A DNA stretch of 64,000 nt from Ilyonectria destructans (Eukaryota > Ascomycota > Sordariomycetes > Hypocreales > Nectriaceae), in the NCBI GenBank assembly GCA_020740775.1, contig JAHEWK010000013.1, positions 186,001 to 250,000 on the forward strand, written 5' to 3'. Numbering within the stretch: the first letter of the stretch is position 1; every line of letters starts with the position of its first letter. Below the pieces are notes generated by a model. The model made no database searches. It worked only from the letters and a program-made list of their open reading frames with translations, and was not told the DNA's origin. This document shows, in pieces, positions 43,025 through 54,255 of this stretch. Position numbers and translations under genes: made by a program.

Positions 43025-44824
43025 TCAGCTGGCTATGTCCAAAGCAGCAACATAGCCAAAAGTCATCCCAGGTCCAAGAGTACCCCCAGATCCAGGATAT
43101 CTGGCTCCAAATACGCTGGCAGTGGTATTACCCGTCGCGTATAGGCCTTTGATGGGTTGTCCTTGCTTGTTCAGAACCCTAGCGCGCTCATCAGTGACGA
43201 GGCCGCCCTTGGTGCCAATGTCGCCGGGGTACATCTTGATCGCGTAGAAAGGTCCTTGCTCGATGGTACCTAAATTGGGATTCGGTCCATGGTTTGGGTC
43301 ACTAAAGACTTTGTTGTAGGGATTGAGGCCGCGTTGGAAATCTTCGTCCACGCCGTTCAGGGCAAACTTGTTGAATCGTTCAACTGTTTCCTGCAGTTGG
43401 TGCTCGTCTACGCCAATCTGCTTAGCTAGGCCAGTGAGGCTCGAGTCCTTGTATAAGAATCCCGACTTGATAGAAGATTTAGGCGTGAGACCTGGGAGGA
43501 GACGGCCTAGCATGTACTTTCTGCGGTGACGGGAGTCAAGAATGACCCAGGAGTGGATGGAGGGAACTTCTGAAGTCCTTGCCAGCATGTCGCGGCCAGC
43601 GTCGCAATAACATTCAGACTCGTTGAAATATCGCCGCCCGGACTGGTCGATAACAATCGAGTGAGGGAATGAGCGGACGTAGACATCTAAGACGGGCTTC
43701 CCGTTGTCCATAAAGCATGGCATCCACCAAGCGTGTTTCATCAGGGTTATATCTGCCCCGACATCCATGCCAACTTTGATGCCATCGCCTTTGTCCTCGG
43801 GTGCGGTCAGACTCCATCCAGCATCAGTGGGCTTTTGCAGATATTGATCTCGCATCTCTGGGCTCCTGGAGAACCCACCAGCGGCAAGGACGACTCCTCT
43901 CTTGGCTTGGACCCTCAGCATTTCCCCATCGCGCTCGATGAGAGCGCCCACCACCTTGCCAGTGGGAGTAGTGAGAAGCTGATTCAATCTAGCGTTAGTC
44001 CAGATCTGCGCTCCAAGACCTAAATTGATGTGTAAGAGTTGAGCAACCAGTCCAACTCCGGCGGCGGAAGGCTTCTCTCCGCGTATCAGGGTCCTGAGGG
44101 ACCTTAGTACAACCAGTTGGACAGCCTTGAGGAAGTCTCCAATCGAGGCGCCAAATCGAAACAGAACTCGCGACTCCACAGCGCTCATGACAGGCTGCCA
44201 GTCGACGGGTGTTCGCAAACGGTTCCGCCATGCAGCGTCCAGGTTTCTCAGGTCAAATTGAGCTGGTGATATGCTTCTGCTCGTAACGCTCGCCCCAGGT
44301 TCCAAGGCATGGTAGTCTGGGTAAGGCAGGTCCAGGTTCCATTTAAAACCCTGATCATCGAGGAACTTGGCCATCTTGGGGCTGTGTTCAAGGTACGCGG
44401 CCCTCCGTGCTGGCGTGCTGGCTGGTGTTGTTTCTTTGACAATGGAGTCGATATATGTCGCTGCGTCCTGTGGCGAATCGTAAATTCCGTGTTGAGGCTG
44501 GAGATGATTGCAAGGGACCCATACGCCGCCGCCAGAGTAGGCCGTCGTACCTCCGAGCTTGCCAGTCTTCTCTATAACAAGGGTGTCCATCTGGAGAGAT
44601 CGACTTCTGGCTGCAGCTGTCAGACCTGCGGCCCCTGATCCCACAACTAGAACATCCGTGACGTGGTCAAAGGAGCCTGTCTTCGCATCGACAGAAACAC
44701 ACCGAGTTTGGTGGAGGTATCCGCTTTTCAACGGTCGAAGGCTTTGAGTTGGATGGCTCGATACTCTCATAGTTGGCAAGGTCACCACCCGCCTCACATA
44801 AGCGAAAGAAAGGTGAGATGTCAT
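43025..44824 (-). CDS. FAD-dependent 3-ketosteroid-dehydrogenase-like flavoprotein
   Basis: One frame of 599 codons encodes a FAD-binding_2 protein. The FAD motif VVGSGAAGLTAA lies at about residues 59-70, followed by IEKTGKLGGTTAYSGGGVWVP. The C-terminal FAD-binding half ends with TKGGLVTDERARVL, GLYATGNT and YPGSGGTLGPGMTFGYVAA, the usual signature of fungal 3-ketosteroid-delta1-dehydrogenase / fumarate-reductase-like enzymes. These introduce a double bond next to a ketone in a ring. The first 45 residues are basic, Ser/Thr-rich and lack acids, which could be a mitochondrial presequence; a later start at Met19 is possible. The substrate, steroid or otherwise, is not proven. Confidence 0.9.
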   Translation of the reverse strand: MTSHLSFAYVRRVVTLPTMRVSSHPTQSLRPLKSGYLHQTRCVSVDAKTGSFDHVTDVLVVGSGAAGLTAAARSRSLQMDTLVIEKTGKLGGTTAYSGGGVWVPCNHLQPQHGIYDSPQDAATYIDSIVKETTPASTPARRAAYLEHSPKMAKFLDDQGFKWNLDLPYPDYHALEPGASVTSRSISPAQFDLRNLDAAWRNRLRTPVDWQPVMSAVESRVLFRFGASIGDFLKAVQLVVLRSLRTLIRGEKPSAAGVGLVAQLLHINLGLGAQIWTNARLNQLLTTPTGKVVGALIERDGEMLRVQAKRGVVLAAGGFSRSPEMRDQYLQKPTDAGWSLTAPEDKGDGIKVGMDVGADITLMKHAWWMPCFMDNGKPVLDVYVRSFPHSIVIDQSGRRYFNESECYCDAGRDMLARTSEVPSIHSWVILDSRHRRKYMLGRLLPGLTPKSSIKSGFLYKDSSLTGLAKQIGVDEHQLQETVERFNKFALNGVDEDFQRGLNPYNKVFSDPNHGPNPNLGTIEQGPFYAIKMYPGDIGTKGGLVTDERARVLNKQGQPIKGLYATGNTTASVFGARYPGSGGTLGPGMTFGYVAALDIAS

Positions 44825-45373
44825 AGTTGGGTCTTTTTGCGAAGGACATAAGCATGTAGAAGGACGGAGGGCAGGTCAAGGCTGAGAGTACGTAATTATA
44901 GTAAACTTGAGGGCACTAAGCCTGAACGAGATACGACGGTCTCGGCTTCTTGGGACCTACCGAGCAGATGGATAAGATGAACGGGAATTTAAGTATAACT
45001 AAAAAGGTAATTAAATACGCCCGAGGTATTTAACCTTACGCGTGAATTCTCTTACCATCCTTTATCTCATACTTACTCGAATAGAGTAAAAACTAGGTAG
45101 GGTATTAAAATACGAAAACATAATTATGTAACAAAAACAGGCTTGGGTAATTCTATAGGCAGGATGCGTACTCCACATGTGCCTCGAGTAGCATATCCGC
45201 TAATTTAACTAATTTAGTGTGTCGGCGACTGGCCGATGCACCTTCCCGGTGTTAGGGACACTATGGGCTCCGCATTCCCTAAGTCCGCATAACAATAATG
45301 CGGTCAAGAGAAGAGTCCGGGGCACTTGCATAGGGCGATTCGACGAATTCTGCATTCTTGCTAAACTGTCTAG
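44825..45373. other. Intergenic, AT-rich
   Basis: Mostly AT-rich DNA (about 44980-45130) without a gene. Confidence 0.45.
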
Positions 45374-45749
45374 CTAATTGAGTCCATCCTTGGCAACAGT
45401 TTCAATGTGTCGCATTGCAATAGGTGCGGCGTCCGTGTATCTGGGGATGTCCTCCAACAGTTTAGCTCCAATTGTTCCTTTCATGGCGGTGTTGTAATCG
45501 TCGTCGGACGAAAAGACGAATGTTGCTTTTACTTGGAAGGGGCTCGCTTCCCCTCCAAGTTTAACCACCTTCCAATTAACAAGTATCGGGCCGAAAAGTT
45601 TCTCGGCCAACTCTACGTGCGTCTTTATGTAGTACTCGAAGTCGAACTTTGCTTCTCGAGGATACAAAATCTAGAAGCTTGTGGGTGAGCCATTGCGTGG
45701 GACAAGGAATAGACTCGGCTGCAAAACTCACCGTCCATGTGACAGTCAT
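45374..45749 (-). CDS. EthD-domain protein
   Basis: Exon 1 at 45749 encodes MTVTWT and an intron ending TTCTAG leads to ILYPREAKFDFEYYIKTH in exon 2. The roughly 105-residue protein has the EthD dimeric alpha-beta-barrel pattern: YP, YxxxTH, the middle strand FQVKATFVFSSDDDYNTA and the end SEI-like TDAAPIAMRHIETV. Such proteins bind or modify small hydrophobic molecules and accompany catabolic and polyketide enzymes; some fungal relatives decarboxylate or demethylate. It lies beside the flavoprotein and an HSL-type hydrolase, all on the minus strand. Confidence 0.87.
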
Positions 45750-46091
45750 GGCGTTTGTTTGAGTTTGGATTATCGGGGGAACAGGGCTAGAGTTTAAACT
45801 AGGTAGGCCTGGTCGGTTTCTGTGTTGACGAATCTTCAGCTGAATGCTTTCCAGCCAGGCTCATCGGGGGGAAACTGGTTCTATTTATATTTGTGTTTGG
45901 GAGGGCTTAACCCATCCCAGTTGCATATTGGCTTCTTTGGCAATGTATGGAATACGTTCTTTTAGTCACAAAGTTACTGGCGCTTGGTAACTTGGGCAGT
46001 CCAGCTGCAGACACTCTTCTCGTTCATTATGTAGCCAGTTCTGGCAGGGAAGATAACCAACGCTCGTTGCGCCTGTACTTCTATTCAGTCT
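45750..46091. other. Short intergenic region
   Basis: About 340 bp between same-strand genes. It should contain the EthD gene promoter and the 3' end of the hydrolase mRNA. Nothing else is seen. Confidence 0.5.
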
Positions 46092-47066
46092 CTATACTCT
46101 CCTCAAAGCACTCTTCCTAGCTTCCTCCGCCTTGGTAGTCCAGCTGATCTGCGGCGATATTTCTTCAAACCCGTGTGGCACTCCAGGCCATACGTGAAAC
46201 TCTACCTCAACACCTGCCGCCACTAGCCTGCTCACATATGCGATAGACTCACTGCAAAACAGATCTAGACCTCCAATATCAATATACGTTGATGGTAGGC
46301 CTCGCAAGTCTTCTGCCCGCCCTGGGACCGAGTAAATGGACGCCTCGCTACCCTTTCTGCCTGCTCGCTCTTTGCCTAGCACAGCCTCCCACGCAATTCT
46401 ATTGTCATTCTCGCTCCAAGTTAAAAACTGCCTCAGGGTAGAGTCTGCCGCTAACTGGGTACGATCATCGAGCATGGGATACAGAAGCAGTTGTTTGGCG
46501 ACTGGTGGGTTTAGGCCACGGTCTCTCGCAATGAGCGCCGCGCTCGCGGTGATGCCGCCACCGCCCGAGTCTCCCATGATGCAGATGCGTGCTGAGTCAA
46601 TGTTCAACTCAGCTGCGTGATCGGATAAGTGCTTGAGCCCCCAGTATACTTCTTCAGCAAGGTTTGGGCCAGGATGCTCCGGCGCGAGGCGGTAGTCGAT
46701 CGCAAAGAAAGGCATGCCAACTGCGTCGGCGAGACAAGCCATCGTCGGGGCATAGATATTGACACTGCCACACACCATGCCACCGCCGTGGATATATACA
46801 GCGGCTGGTTGTGGAGTGGAGGACGCGACCATTTCTCTACTGGCAAAGCGGTAGATCGCTACTTCGGCGCCGTCGTAGCTAATAAAGGGGATCCGAGTCT
46901 TTTCGACGTGCTTTGGCCACGATTTTGCGTGATGAATCGCTCGCATAGCATCGTTGATGGAATGGCGCAGCTCTGAGACGTTCGTTCTAGGCTCAGGTGC
47001 CATGCTGTTTAAAGCAGTTATAGCTGCTAAAAACTCAGCATCATAACGCAGCTCGCCAATAACCAT
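46092..47066 (-). CDS. HSL-family alpha/beta hydrolase
   Basis: A single-exon protein of 324 residues. It shows YIHGGGMVCGS (oxyanion), FFAIDYRLAPEHPGP, the nucleophile elbow GDSGGGGITAS, GLDLFCSESIAY (Asp in the DxxxDEx-like position as D) and WPGVPHGFEE (His). All belong to the hormone-sensitive-lipase family of intracellular esterases. It differs from the multi-exon hydrolase at 40926, to which it is only distantly related. The conserved second acid after GGLD is Phe rather than the more common Asp-Pro, but the triad is otherwise complete. Confidence 0.92.
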   Translation of the reverse strand: MVIGELRYDAEFLAAITALNSMAPEPRTNVSELRHSINDAMRAIHHAKSWPKHVEKTRIPFISYDGAEVAIYRFASREMVASSTPQPAAVYIHGGGMVCGSVNIYAPTMACLADAVGMPFFAIDYRLAPEHPGPNLAEEVYWGLKHLSDHAAELNIDSARICIMGDSGGGGITASAALIARDRGLNPPVAKQLLLYPMLDDRTQLAADSTLRQFLTWSENDNRIAWEAVLGKERAGRKGSEASIYSVPGRAEDLRGLPSTYIDIGGLDLFCSESIAYVSRLVAAGVEVEFHVWPGVPHGFEEISPQISWTTKAEEARKSALRRV

Positions 47067-47814
47067 AATTGAAGTAGTTGGAGAGATTGAATTGTGGTAT
47101 AAGAGGGTAGGCAGAAAATAGGCTGGTATAGCGAAGAGTGATCACACCAGACAAGAAGCAATTGTTAAGGGATATCTGCGCTGGGGCTGCATCTATGTGC
47201 AAGGATTGATTGTCTCTTCCAACAGAGGGTGCAAGCTGTATCTAGCTTAAATACGAGATCGGTGGCTGAGCTGGAGGCTAGTCAACCCACCGGGTAGACT
47301 TGATGATTTAAGTCGTTCCACCGTAGTCTGCCGCCTCGATTGTGGACCCTAAGAGTCACCCGACGACCCTTGTTTCGGGACTAACTTTTACACTAGCGAT
47401 TTAGAGTCGTCGGTAACATGAATCGGCTTTCCGGCATTACGGGCCAGGTCCTGGACACGAAGCCAATGCAGCTGTCGCGGTTTTAGGAGATAAGTCTTCC
47501 CGAACGGAATGCAAGCCAGGAAAGCCGCGTACTCGGACTCACTTCATAGCCCGTTCAGCAGCTTGGAGGCTTAACACCATCCCTATGTCCGATCGACTTG
47601 CATTAGATTTCGGATATACTCCGGTGGATTGGCGCCCTCGGAAAGCGAACGGGATGTTGTAGAATCCATACCGAGGACACATGTAATGTCTAAATATCTT
47701 TCCGATCCACGCCCGTTGGATAGGTAAAGCAACAATAGCAAAGACTAAAAACAATAGTGAATTCCGCCATTTCTATCGCCTTTCAAAACATCATCTACCT
47801 TTGCCGAACCCACA
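47067..47814. other. Divergent intergenic region
   Basis: Contains the promoters of the hydrolase and of the SDR. A minus-strand frame at 47539-47754 has no motif. Confidence 0.45.
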
Positions 47815-48709
<895 letters not shown>

Positions 48710-49289
48710 TTTTTCCCGGACACACTTGCCCCGGGTATTTTTCACCGGCGATTCTGTAGAAACACGCAATCTTTGGATCAACCAACTGCCCCAAAGCCCG
48801 CTGGAGATCATCCAACTCTTTCTGCCTATTTCCCTCGTTGAAAAATGGGTTCAATACACCAATAGCTGGGTCGCTAGCTTGCTAGACAGGGGCGTACCTG
48901 AGATTTATGCTACCATAGATCATAGGGCAGTTGAGTTATGGAATTGAAGTTTAAGAAAATTCTAGCTACAGCTATGGCGCAGGTCACCCATATTTACTGC
49001 TGTATCTCGTGACCTTGCGGGTAAATCAGGTGGTGGTCGGAGAATGCCCACGGAGCTCTCTGTGGGCCTGTTTCAGGATCCCTCCAACTAGGCTTTCTTG
49101 ACAACTGCAATACCCCGATGGAGCACTGTCATAGACAACGACTAGATTCCCTTTGCTTTAGCAAACCATGCGGCGGTGACAATTAGTATAAATTTCTCTA
49201 AAGTAGTCAATTCTTTGTTACAAACCTAACCCTAACCTATACCTCCTCCTGTAAAAATCGCTCTACAATACTAGGACTGCTCTTGCCAA
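48710..49289. other. Intergenic with small hairpin and telomere-like repeat
   Basis: A 22-nt near-perfect hairpin (GCCCACGGAG / CTCTGTGGGC) lies at 49046-49067. Two telomere-type units, CCTAACCCTAACC, lie at 49225-49237. No gene is seen. Confidence 0.5.
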
Positions 49290-49724
49290 AGCGAGCTCAC
49301 TCCCACGACTGCAGCGGTGCCAACCTACATATATAATCCAGACTTGTCCAAGTGCACCAGTTCTCTGAACGACGGCTGCCCTTGGGTTCCCGGTTTCGAT
49401 GGTGACCACCGGTATGCTTGCACAAAGAATGGCCACTTCCCCAACTTCGAGTACTACACCATCGACCGCTCCATCTACCCTAACTAGCACGGTCCGTACT
49501 TCTGTGCCGTAATCTGCAACCAGATGCCATCCCGATGCAAGTCTCGGTCCTTTACCGACACGAGCTGTCGCTTCTCTCGCTTCGCCAATGACGACGCGGG
49601 ATTCGTGGTCGGTAATGAGTGGAATGATAACATGTGGTACGATCAAACTTCGTTCAATGTCCAACCTACGATGACGATGAAGTCGTCACTACGACAGCTA
49701 CACCGGTTGTCACTCCGGTAACTA
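49290..49724 (+). pseudogene. Cys-rich secreted-type protein relic
   Basis: One frame reads through a Cys-rich stretch: LSKCTSSLNDGCPWVPGFDG, YACTKNGHFPNFEYYTIDRS, a stop near 49483, then YFCAVICNQ and CRFSRFANDDAGFVVG up to DNMWYDQ. Before it is a broken N-terminus with no visible signal peptide. The even spacing of Cys and aromatic residues suggests a secreted fungal protein of unknown function. The stop and missing ends make it a relic. A short AT-rich tail follows. Confidence 0.55.
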
Positions 49725-50284
49725 CAACAATTACTATTAATTATACTCCTAATACTACACACATTCGTATAGTAGTTTAAAAGTTTATTTAATTGAAGTA
49801 TCATTGTTTTCTACCCAGATGGCGCATCCATCTGCATCTATAAGGTGTCGGTACTTGAGTTAAAAGCGGCAAGCTGTCTAGAGCTCTGGCCGAACAACGA
49901 CCCAACTGTTTATTCTACATCCAGCAGGGACCTTAATACCAACTGTTGAGATAAGTCACAAAAACAAATGCCAAATTATCCTGAGCTTCAAATTCTGTAC
50001 TTAAGCGGGGAGCAATCGTATACATCAGCCTGGCGGGTCACTTGGACTAAACGGTACGTCTTGCTAAGTGGGCAAGTAGTAAGACCCGACAGGTAAGAAG
50101 CTCGGTGGGCCTTGAGACGCTATTGAAACCATTGTGAATAATCTGGCACTTAATTGCATTCTGTCTGGATATGATAAGCTGGCTAATATGCTACAGTAGT
50201 TGAAACAGTATAAGCCGGCCAGTGTACATCTCCTCAATTTCCGTTGGAGAATTGGTCCCCTATCCGAAAACTGATGCTACATAT
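49725..50284. other. Intergenic, nothing recognised
   Basis: Contains simple ACTACAAC-type repeats near 49720-49760 and the 3' region of the dioxygenase-like gene. Confidence 0.4.
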
Positions 50285-51545
50285 TCATCTTTCAGCGTGT
50301 ATATTCACATTAAGAAGTTTGGCGGGATATCTGGCCCTGCAGATGAACGTCAGTGATTTGTTGTTCAATTCCATAGTCCAACGGTTCTCACCCCAGATGT
50401 GGAGGTTGTCTGGCGAGGCCTTGACACGATTTGTCGGATAATCTTTATTCACTAAGTCCCCATCCACGTAATGCTCCAGAATGAAGCGTGACGTGTCAAA
50501 CCTTCAAATTTAGCATAAATCTGAAATTTTTAAGATATTCATGAGCACTTACCAGTAGTCAAATATCTGACTACCCATGATATGTCGGCCTACGCCCCAG
50601 CAATTCTCATAACCCTTCTCTCGAAGCCAGCCGTGACCCAACAGTTGGGTATCGAAGTCGTGAGTCTCAAAGGAAGAATGGTGAACGTGGCACTTGGGCC
50701 CTTCGAAAAAGAAGAAGCAATGGTGGTCCACAAGCTCTTGGCCACGGTTCAAGTGCAGGAATGCCGTCATGTCTCTGCCGTCGTCGTCATACACCAACTG
50801 CGGTTCATTGTGTCAGCGAATTATGCATGCATTCGGGATGGCTCCTCACGTGCATCGCTCGCAGTAAAATTAAAGCGGGTTGTATAGAACTCGTAGGCTT
50901 TGGCAAAGTCCGTTACACACATGCCGAAGTGGCCGAGTTTGTGTACCGGAGCCGGGCCTGTTTTTCATAAGTGACTATCCTGGTGGAATTAGAGCGGCGT
51001 AGAAACCTTTTGAAAATCGTTGAAATGCGTTTCCGGGCCGATGTTTGACATTGGGCTTTACGTCTCTCGATATTAGTGGCCGCCAATAGTATGAAAAACG
51101 GTTCTATGCTCACAAAGTTGAAGTCGCGTTCTAAGAAGTTTTTCTCAATGCTCGCTACAGACGTCTGTCCATAGACGAGGTGGAATGGGAATTTGTCAAT
51201 AGGATCTAAGAAGGTAACCCGAAAGCCTCCACCGGGTGTATCCTTCATCTCATGAACTGGCGTCGCATCTGGCAAGGTTTGCGCCGCATAATGTAGGTCC
51301 TCGATGCGTTCGACGACATATGCCGCACCTCCAAAAATACTCTCATTACCTTTAGTAGCGCAGTACAGAAATGGCTCAGTTCCAGTCCCGCGATAGAAGG
51401 TCTTGTTCCCTACTTGATCACTTTTCTTGAAACCAAAATCAAGAAGGAACTGCCGAGCGTTGCTGATATCACTATGCGTGTAATACACATGAGCAATACG
51501 GACGAGGTTGATTCTGCGAGTTTGTGAGGATTCCATCTTTTTCAC
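50285..51545 (-). CDS. Extradiol-dioxygenase-like VOC family protein
   Basis: Start at 51545 (MKKMESSQ; Met4 at 51536 is equally possible). Introns are required near 51055-51115, 50960-51003, 50800-50852 and 50508-50560; joined, they give one protein of about 330 residues. Two VOC repeats are read: IAHVYYTHSD with DFGF in the first, and the second with LGHFGMCVTDF (His), VHHSSFETHDFD (His) and RFILEHYVDGD (Glu), the two-His-one-Glu metal site of type I extradiol dioxygenases. The pattern DHHCFFFFEGP and WGVGRHIMGSQIFDYW is typical of fungal biphenyl-2,3-diol dioxygenase-like proteins. It would cleave a catechol ring. It is next to the FAD hydroxylase relic, which would make catechols. Confidence 0.85.
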
Positions 51546-52153
51546 TGGTGATTTGGGTCTCGGGGTTGGTTATGCTGCGTTGTATGAGCCGCTCCGCGTT
51601 ACCGACCTACCTACTTATAACGGCGGACAATCGACGCCGAGCTCCATCGGTGACAGGTTCGGCAATTTGACACGGCAATTCTACACGGCAAAGACGAAGG
51701 ACCTGATGTACCGAAAGCTCAACCTCTGGGTGGTTGTGTTGAACCGCCCGAAGTTACCGCAAATTTTGAGAAGCTGGCTGCGGACTATCTTCGCTACGGA
51801 CTATCTTCGATACATCACGACCAACATCGAAACCTTGCTTGGATTTGAGCCGACATAATCGCAGTTCCTACTTTCTTTTATGAAGTACCCGGCTCAGCTA
51901 GATATTTCTCCTTTTATTGTTAAATGGTTTAGAATCCAAAGGAAACGACGATAATGCCACGAGAACTTTGCTACTTTCAGTTCAAACAACTTGCATTGTC
52001 TGCCCCTGATCCTCTTGCATATCAGAACCTCTCTCTATCTATCTATCACAAAAGGCGCTAGTCTATAGAGCTACGCACAGCACTGCTGAAATAAAGCCGT
52101 TTGACAGCCAACAGGTCTATACCAAAAGCCAGCCCATTAGCTCTACCAGCAAA
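51546..52153. other. Divergent intergenic region
   Basis: A plus-strand frame to 51858 overlaps the dioxygenase start and has no family motif. No gene is called. Confidence 0.4.
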
Positions 52154-53833
52154 ATGGAGGATACAGTAATTGAAAGGGAATTCCTCATCGCTGGCTGCGG
52201 ACCGGCGGGGGCATCGTTAGCTTGTTTCTTAGCATCACATGGTCCGTATTCCTACATTGGTACTGATACCTAAACGCAACCCGATACAAGGCTTGACGGG
52301 AGTCATGATTGGGGCTGCACCAGGCACTGCGAATACTTCTCGAGCCCATATTACTAATGTGGATGCACTAGGTTAGTTTGATTCATGACCTATAGTTAGT
52401 TGACGGTAGCTCATTCTAGAAGAATGCTTGCGAGACATCGGTTTAGAATTGGACATCAAGCAAGTCTCGTCAAAGGGGCATTGCATGATTCATACACGAT
52501 GGTGTGAAAGCGTGGCTCGAGAGGAATTTGCACGCATCCACTCATGGGGAATGATCCCAAACGAAAGGTACCTTTCAATACATTTGCTATCAAACAGGCT
52601 TCACTGGTATTGATCTTGAGGCATCCTGGGGCGACTATGAAAGTGCTAGCCCTTGCGAACCTACCGATGTTCCCCAAACCCTCCTCGAGCCCATCCTTAT
52701 CCGGTACGCCACCATCCATGGGTTCCAAGTGAGATTTGTCACACAGCTCGTGCAATTTACGCATGATGCAAACACTGACCAAATCACGACAACAATTCGA
52801 GACAAAATATCCAACCTGGAATACAAGTTCCGGACCAAATACCTTTTTGGGGCCGACGGAGTACAAAGCCAAGTGGTTTAGCAACTCGATCTGCCCTTGA
52901 ATCGCAAACCTGGCCAGGGCGTAGCTCTTAATATCCACGTCACGGCCGACTTACCGCACCTAGTGGATGCTCGTCAGGGGAACCTGCACTGGGTTATGCA
53001 GCCTGATCGCAAGCACCCTGATTTTGGATGGCTTGGTATCGTAAGAATGGTTAAGCCATGGGATGAGTGGATCTTCATTCTCCTTCCCAATCGCGACTGC
53101 GATATCAACATCCAGCCATCTCAAGAAGAATTCACAACGGGTCCTCGACTTCATCGGCGACAATACACCTGCTGAGATTTCAAGTATTTCTAAGTGGTTT
53201 ATTAACGAGACTGTCGCAGAAAAATATTCTTATGGCAATATGTAAGCACTTCGTCTTGCAAACGGTGAATAGCGGCAAACTGATATTATACCTTCGCGTG
53301 GTAGTCACTGTCTAGGTGATGCAGTCCATAGGCATCCCCTCTTTAACGGTCTGGGGTCCAATACTTGTATTCAAGATGCCTTTAACCTCGCCTGGAAAGT
53401 AGCTTACGTCCATCGCGGACTCGCCCCTCCTTCACTGCTCGATACGTATAGTGTTGAACGACAACCTGTGAGCCAATCTATCATTACTCGATCCAACGAA
53501 GCTTTCCAAGACCATTACCGCATCTGGGAGGCCTTGGCCGCTCTTCTTACCGGTATCGGCGGTGACTTCTGGAGGCATGCTACAGAACATGCTTAAGCAC
53601 AGCTCGGCGTACCGCTCAAGGTGTACTCCATTGGCTTCCGGCAACAATGGGAGGACTTCTATTTCGATTGGCAACGCATCTGTAGTGTCGATGATTCCGG
53701 TGCCGTTCTCGTGCGCCCTGATCGTTTTGCTGCCTGGCGAGCTAAGCGGGTTGTCGATAACGTGGATTCTTGTTCGGAGAAGCTCAGTACGGTTATGAAA
53801 TCAATTCTGGGCTTCTCTGAATCGGATGAGTAA
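52154..53833 (+). pseudogene. FAD-dependent aromatic hydroxylase relic
   Basis: The start MEDTVIEREFLIAGCGPAGASLAC has the FAD GxGxxG motif. Introns near 52241-52289, 52373-52420 and 52569-52601 fit GT-AG rules. The middle has LFGADGVQS (the DG motif), and the C-terminal FAD motif is GDAVHRHPLFNGLGSNTCIQDAFNLAWKVAY. All belong to class A phenol-hydroxylase/MhpA/2,4-dichlorophenol hydroxylase relatives. However, TAG follows GVQSQVV at 52878, the region from 53240 to 53310 is scrambled, and TAA at 53595 follows FWRHATEHA. A complete protein cannot be made. It faces the extradiol dioxygenase, a natural next step. Confidence 0.83.
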
Positions 53834-54255
53834 TATACTGATGCATATAGTTATATTCAAGGGTCCTCAAATTTAAGGAACCTTGTCGCCACCAATTCTT
53901 AGCACAATGCGATGGAACCTAGGCAGGCTTTTCTTCTTCTTTAAGATGCCCTGTGTCGTGTTTTCACAACAATCCATACATGCACACCCCACGCAATCGT
54001 ACTGTGGACACGATAACAATAGCATAGCTTTTGTGAATGAGAAACCTTCATCTTCTGTGTACGACGGCTGGTTCAATCTAACAGGTGAATTTCGAGTACC
54101 ATCGCGTTCCCAGGACGTGTTTGTTTCGTAGAATAGACGACTTGTTTCGTAACACAAATTGCCAGTGAAACTACGGAGCCAATTCCATTTTATAGACACT
54201 TTCTTGAAGACTAACTGACCCCACTGACCGGTATCCTAGATGCCACTCGCTCCAC
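53834..54255. other. Convergent intergenic region
   Basis: No gene is seen between the hydroxylase relic and the regulator. Confidence 0.45.

Noticed and set aside
49223..49237. Telomere-type repeat CCTAACCCTAACC as a sign of a chromosome end
   Set aside because: Only about two units, internal, with genes on both sides; more likely chance or an old scar.
51508..51858. Plus-strand frame overlapping the dioxygenase start
   Set aside because: No recognisable family, no intron pattern and overlaps the well-supported start on the other strand.
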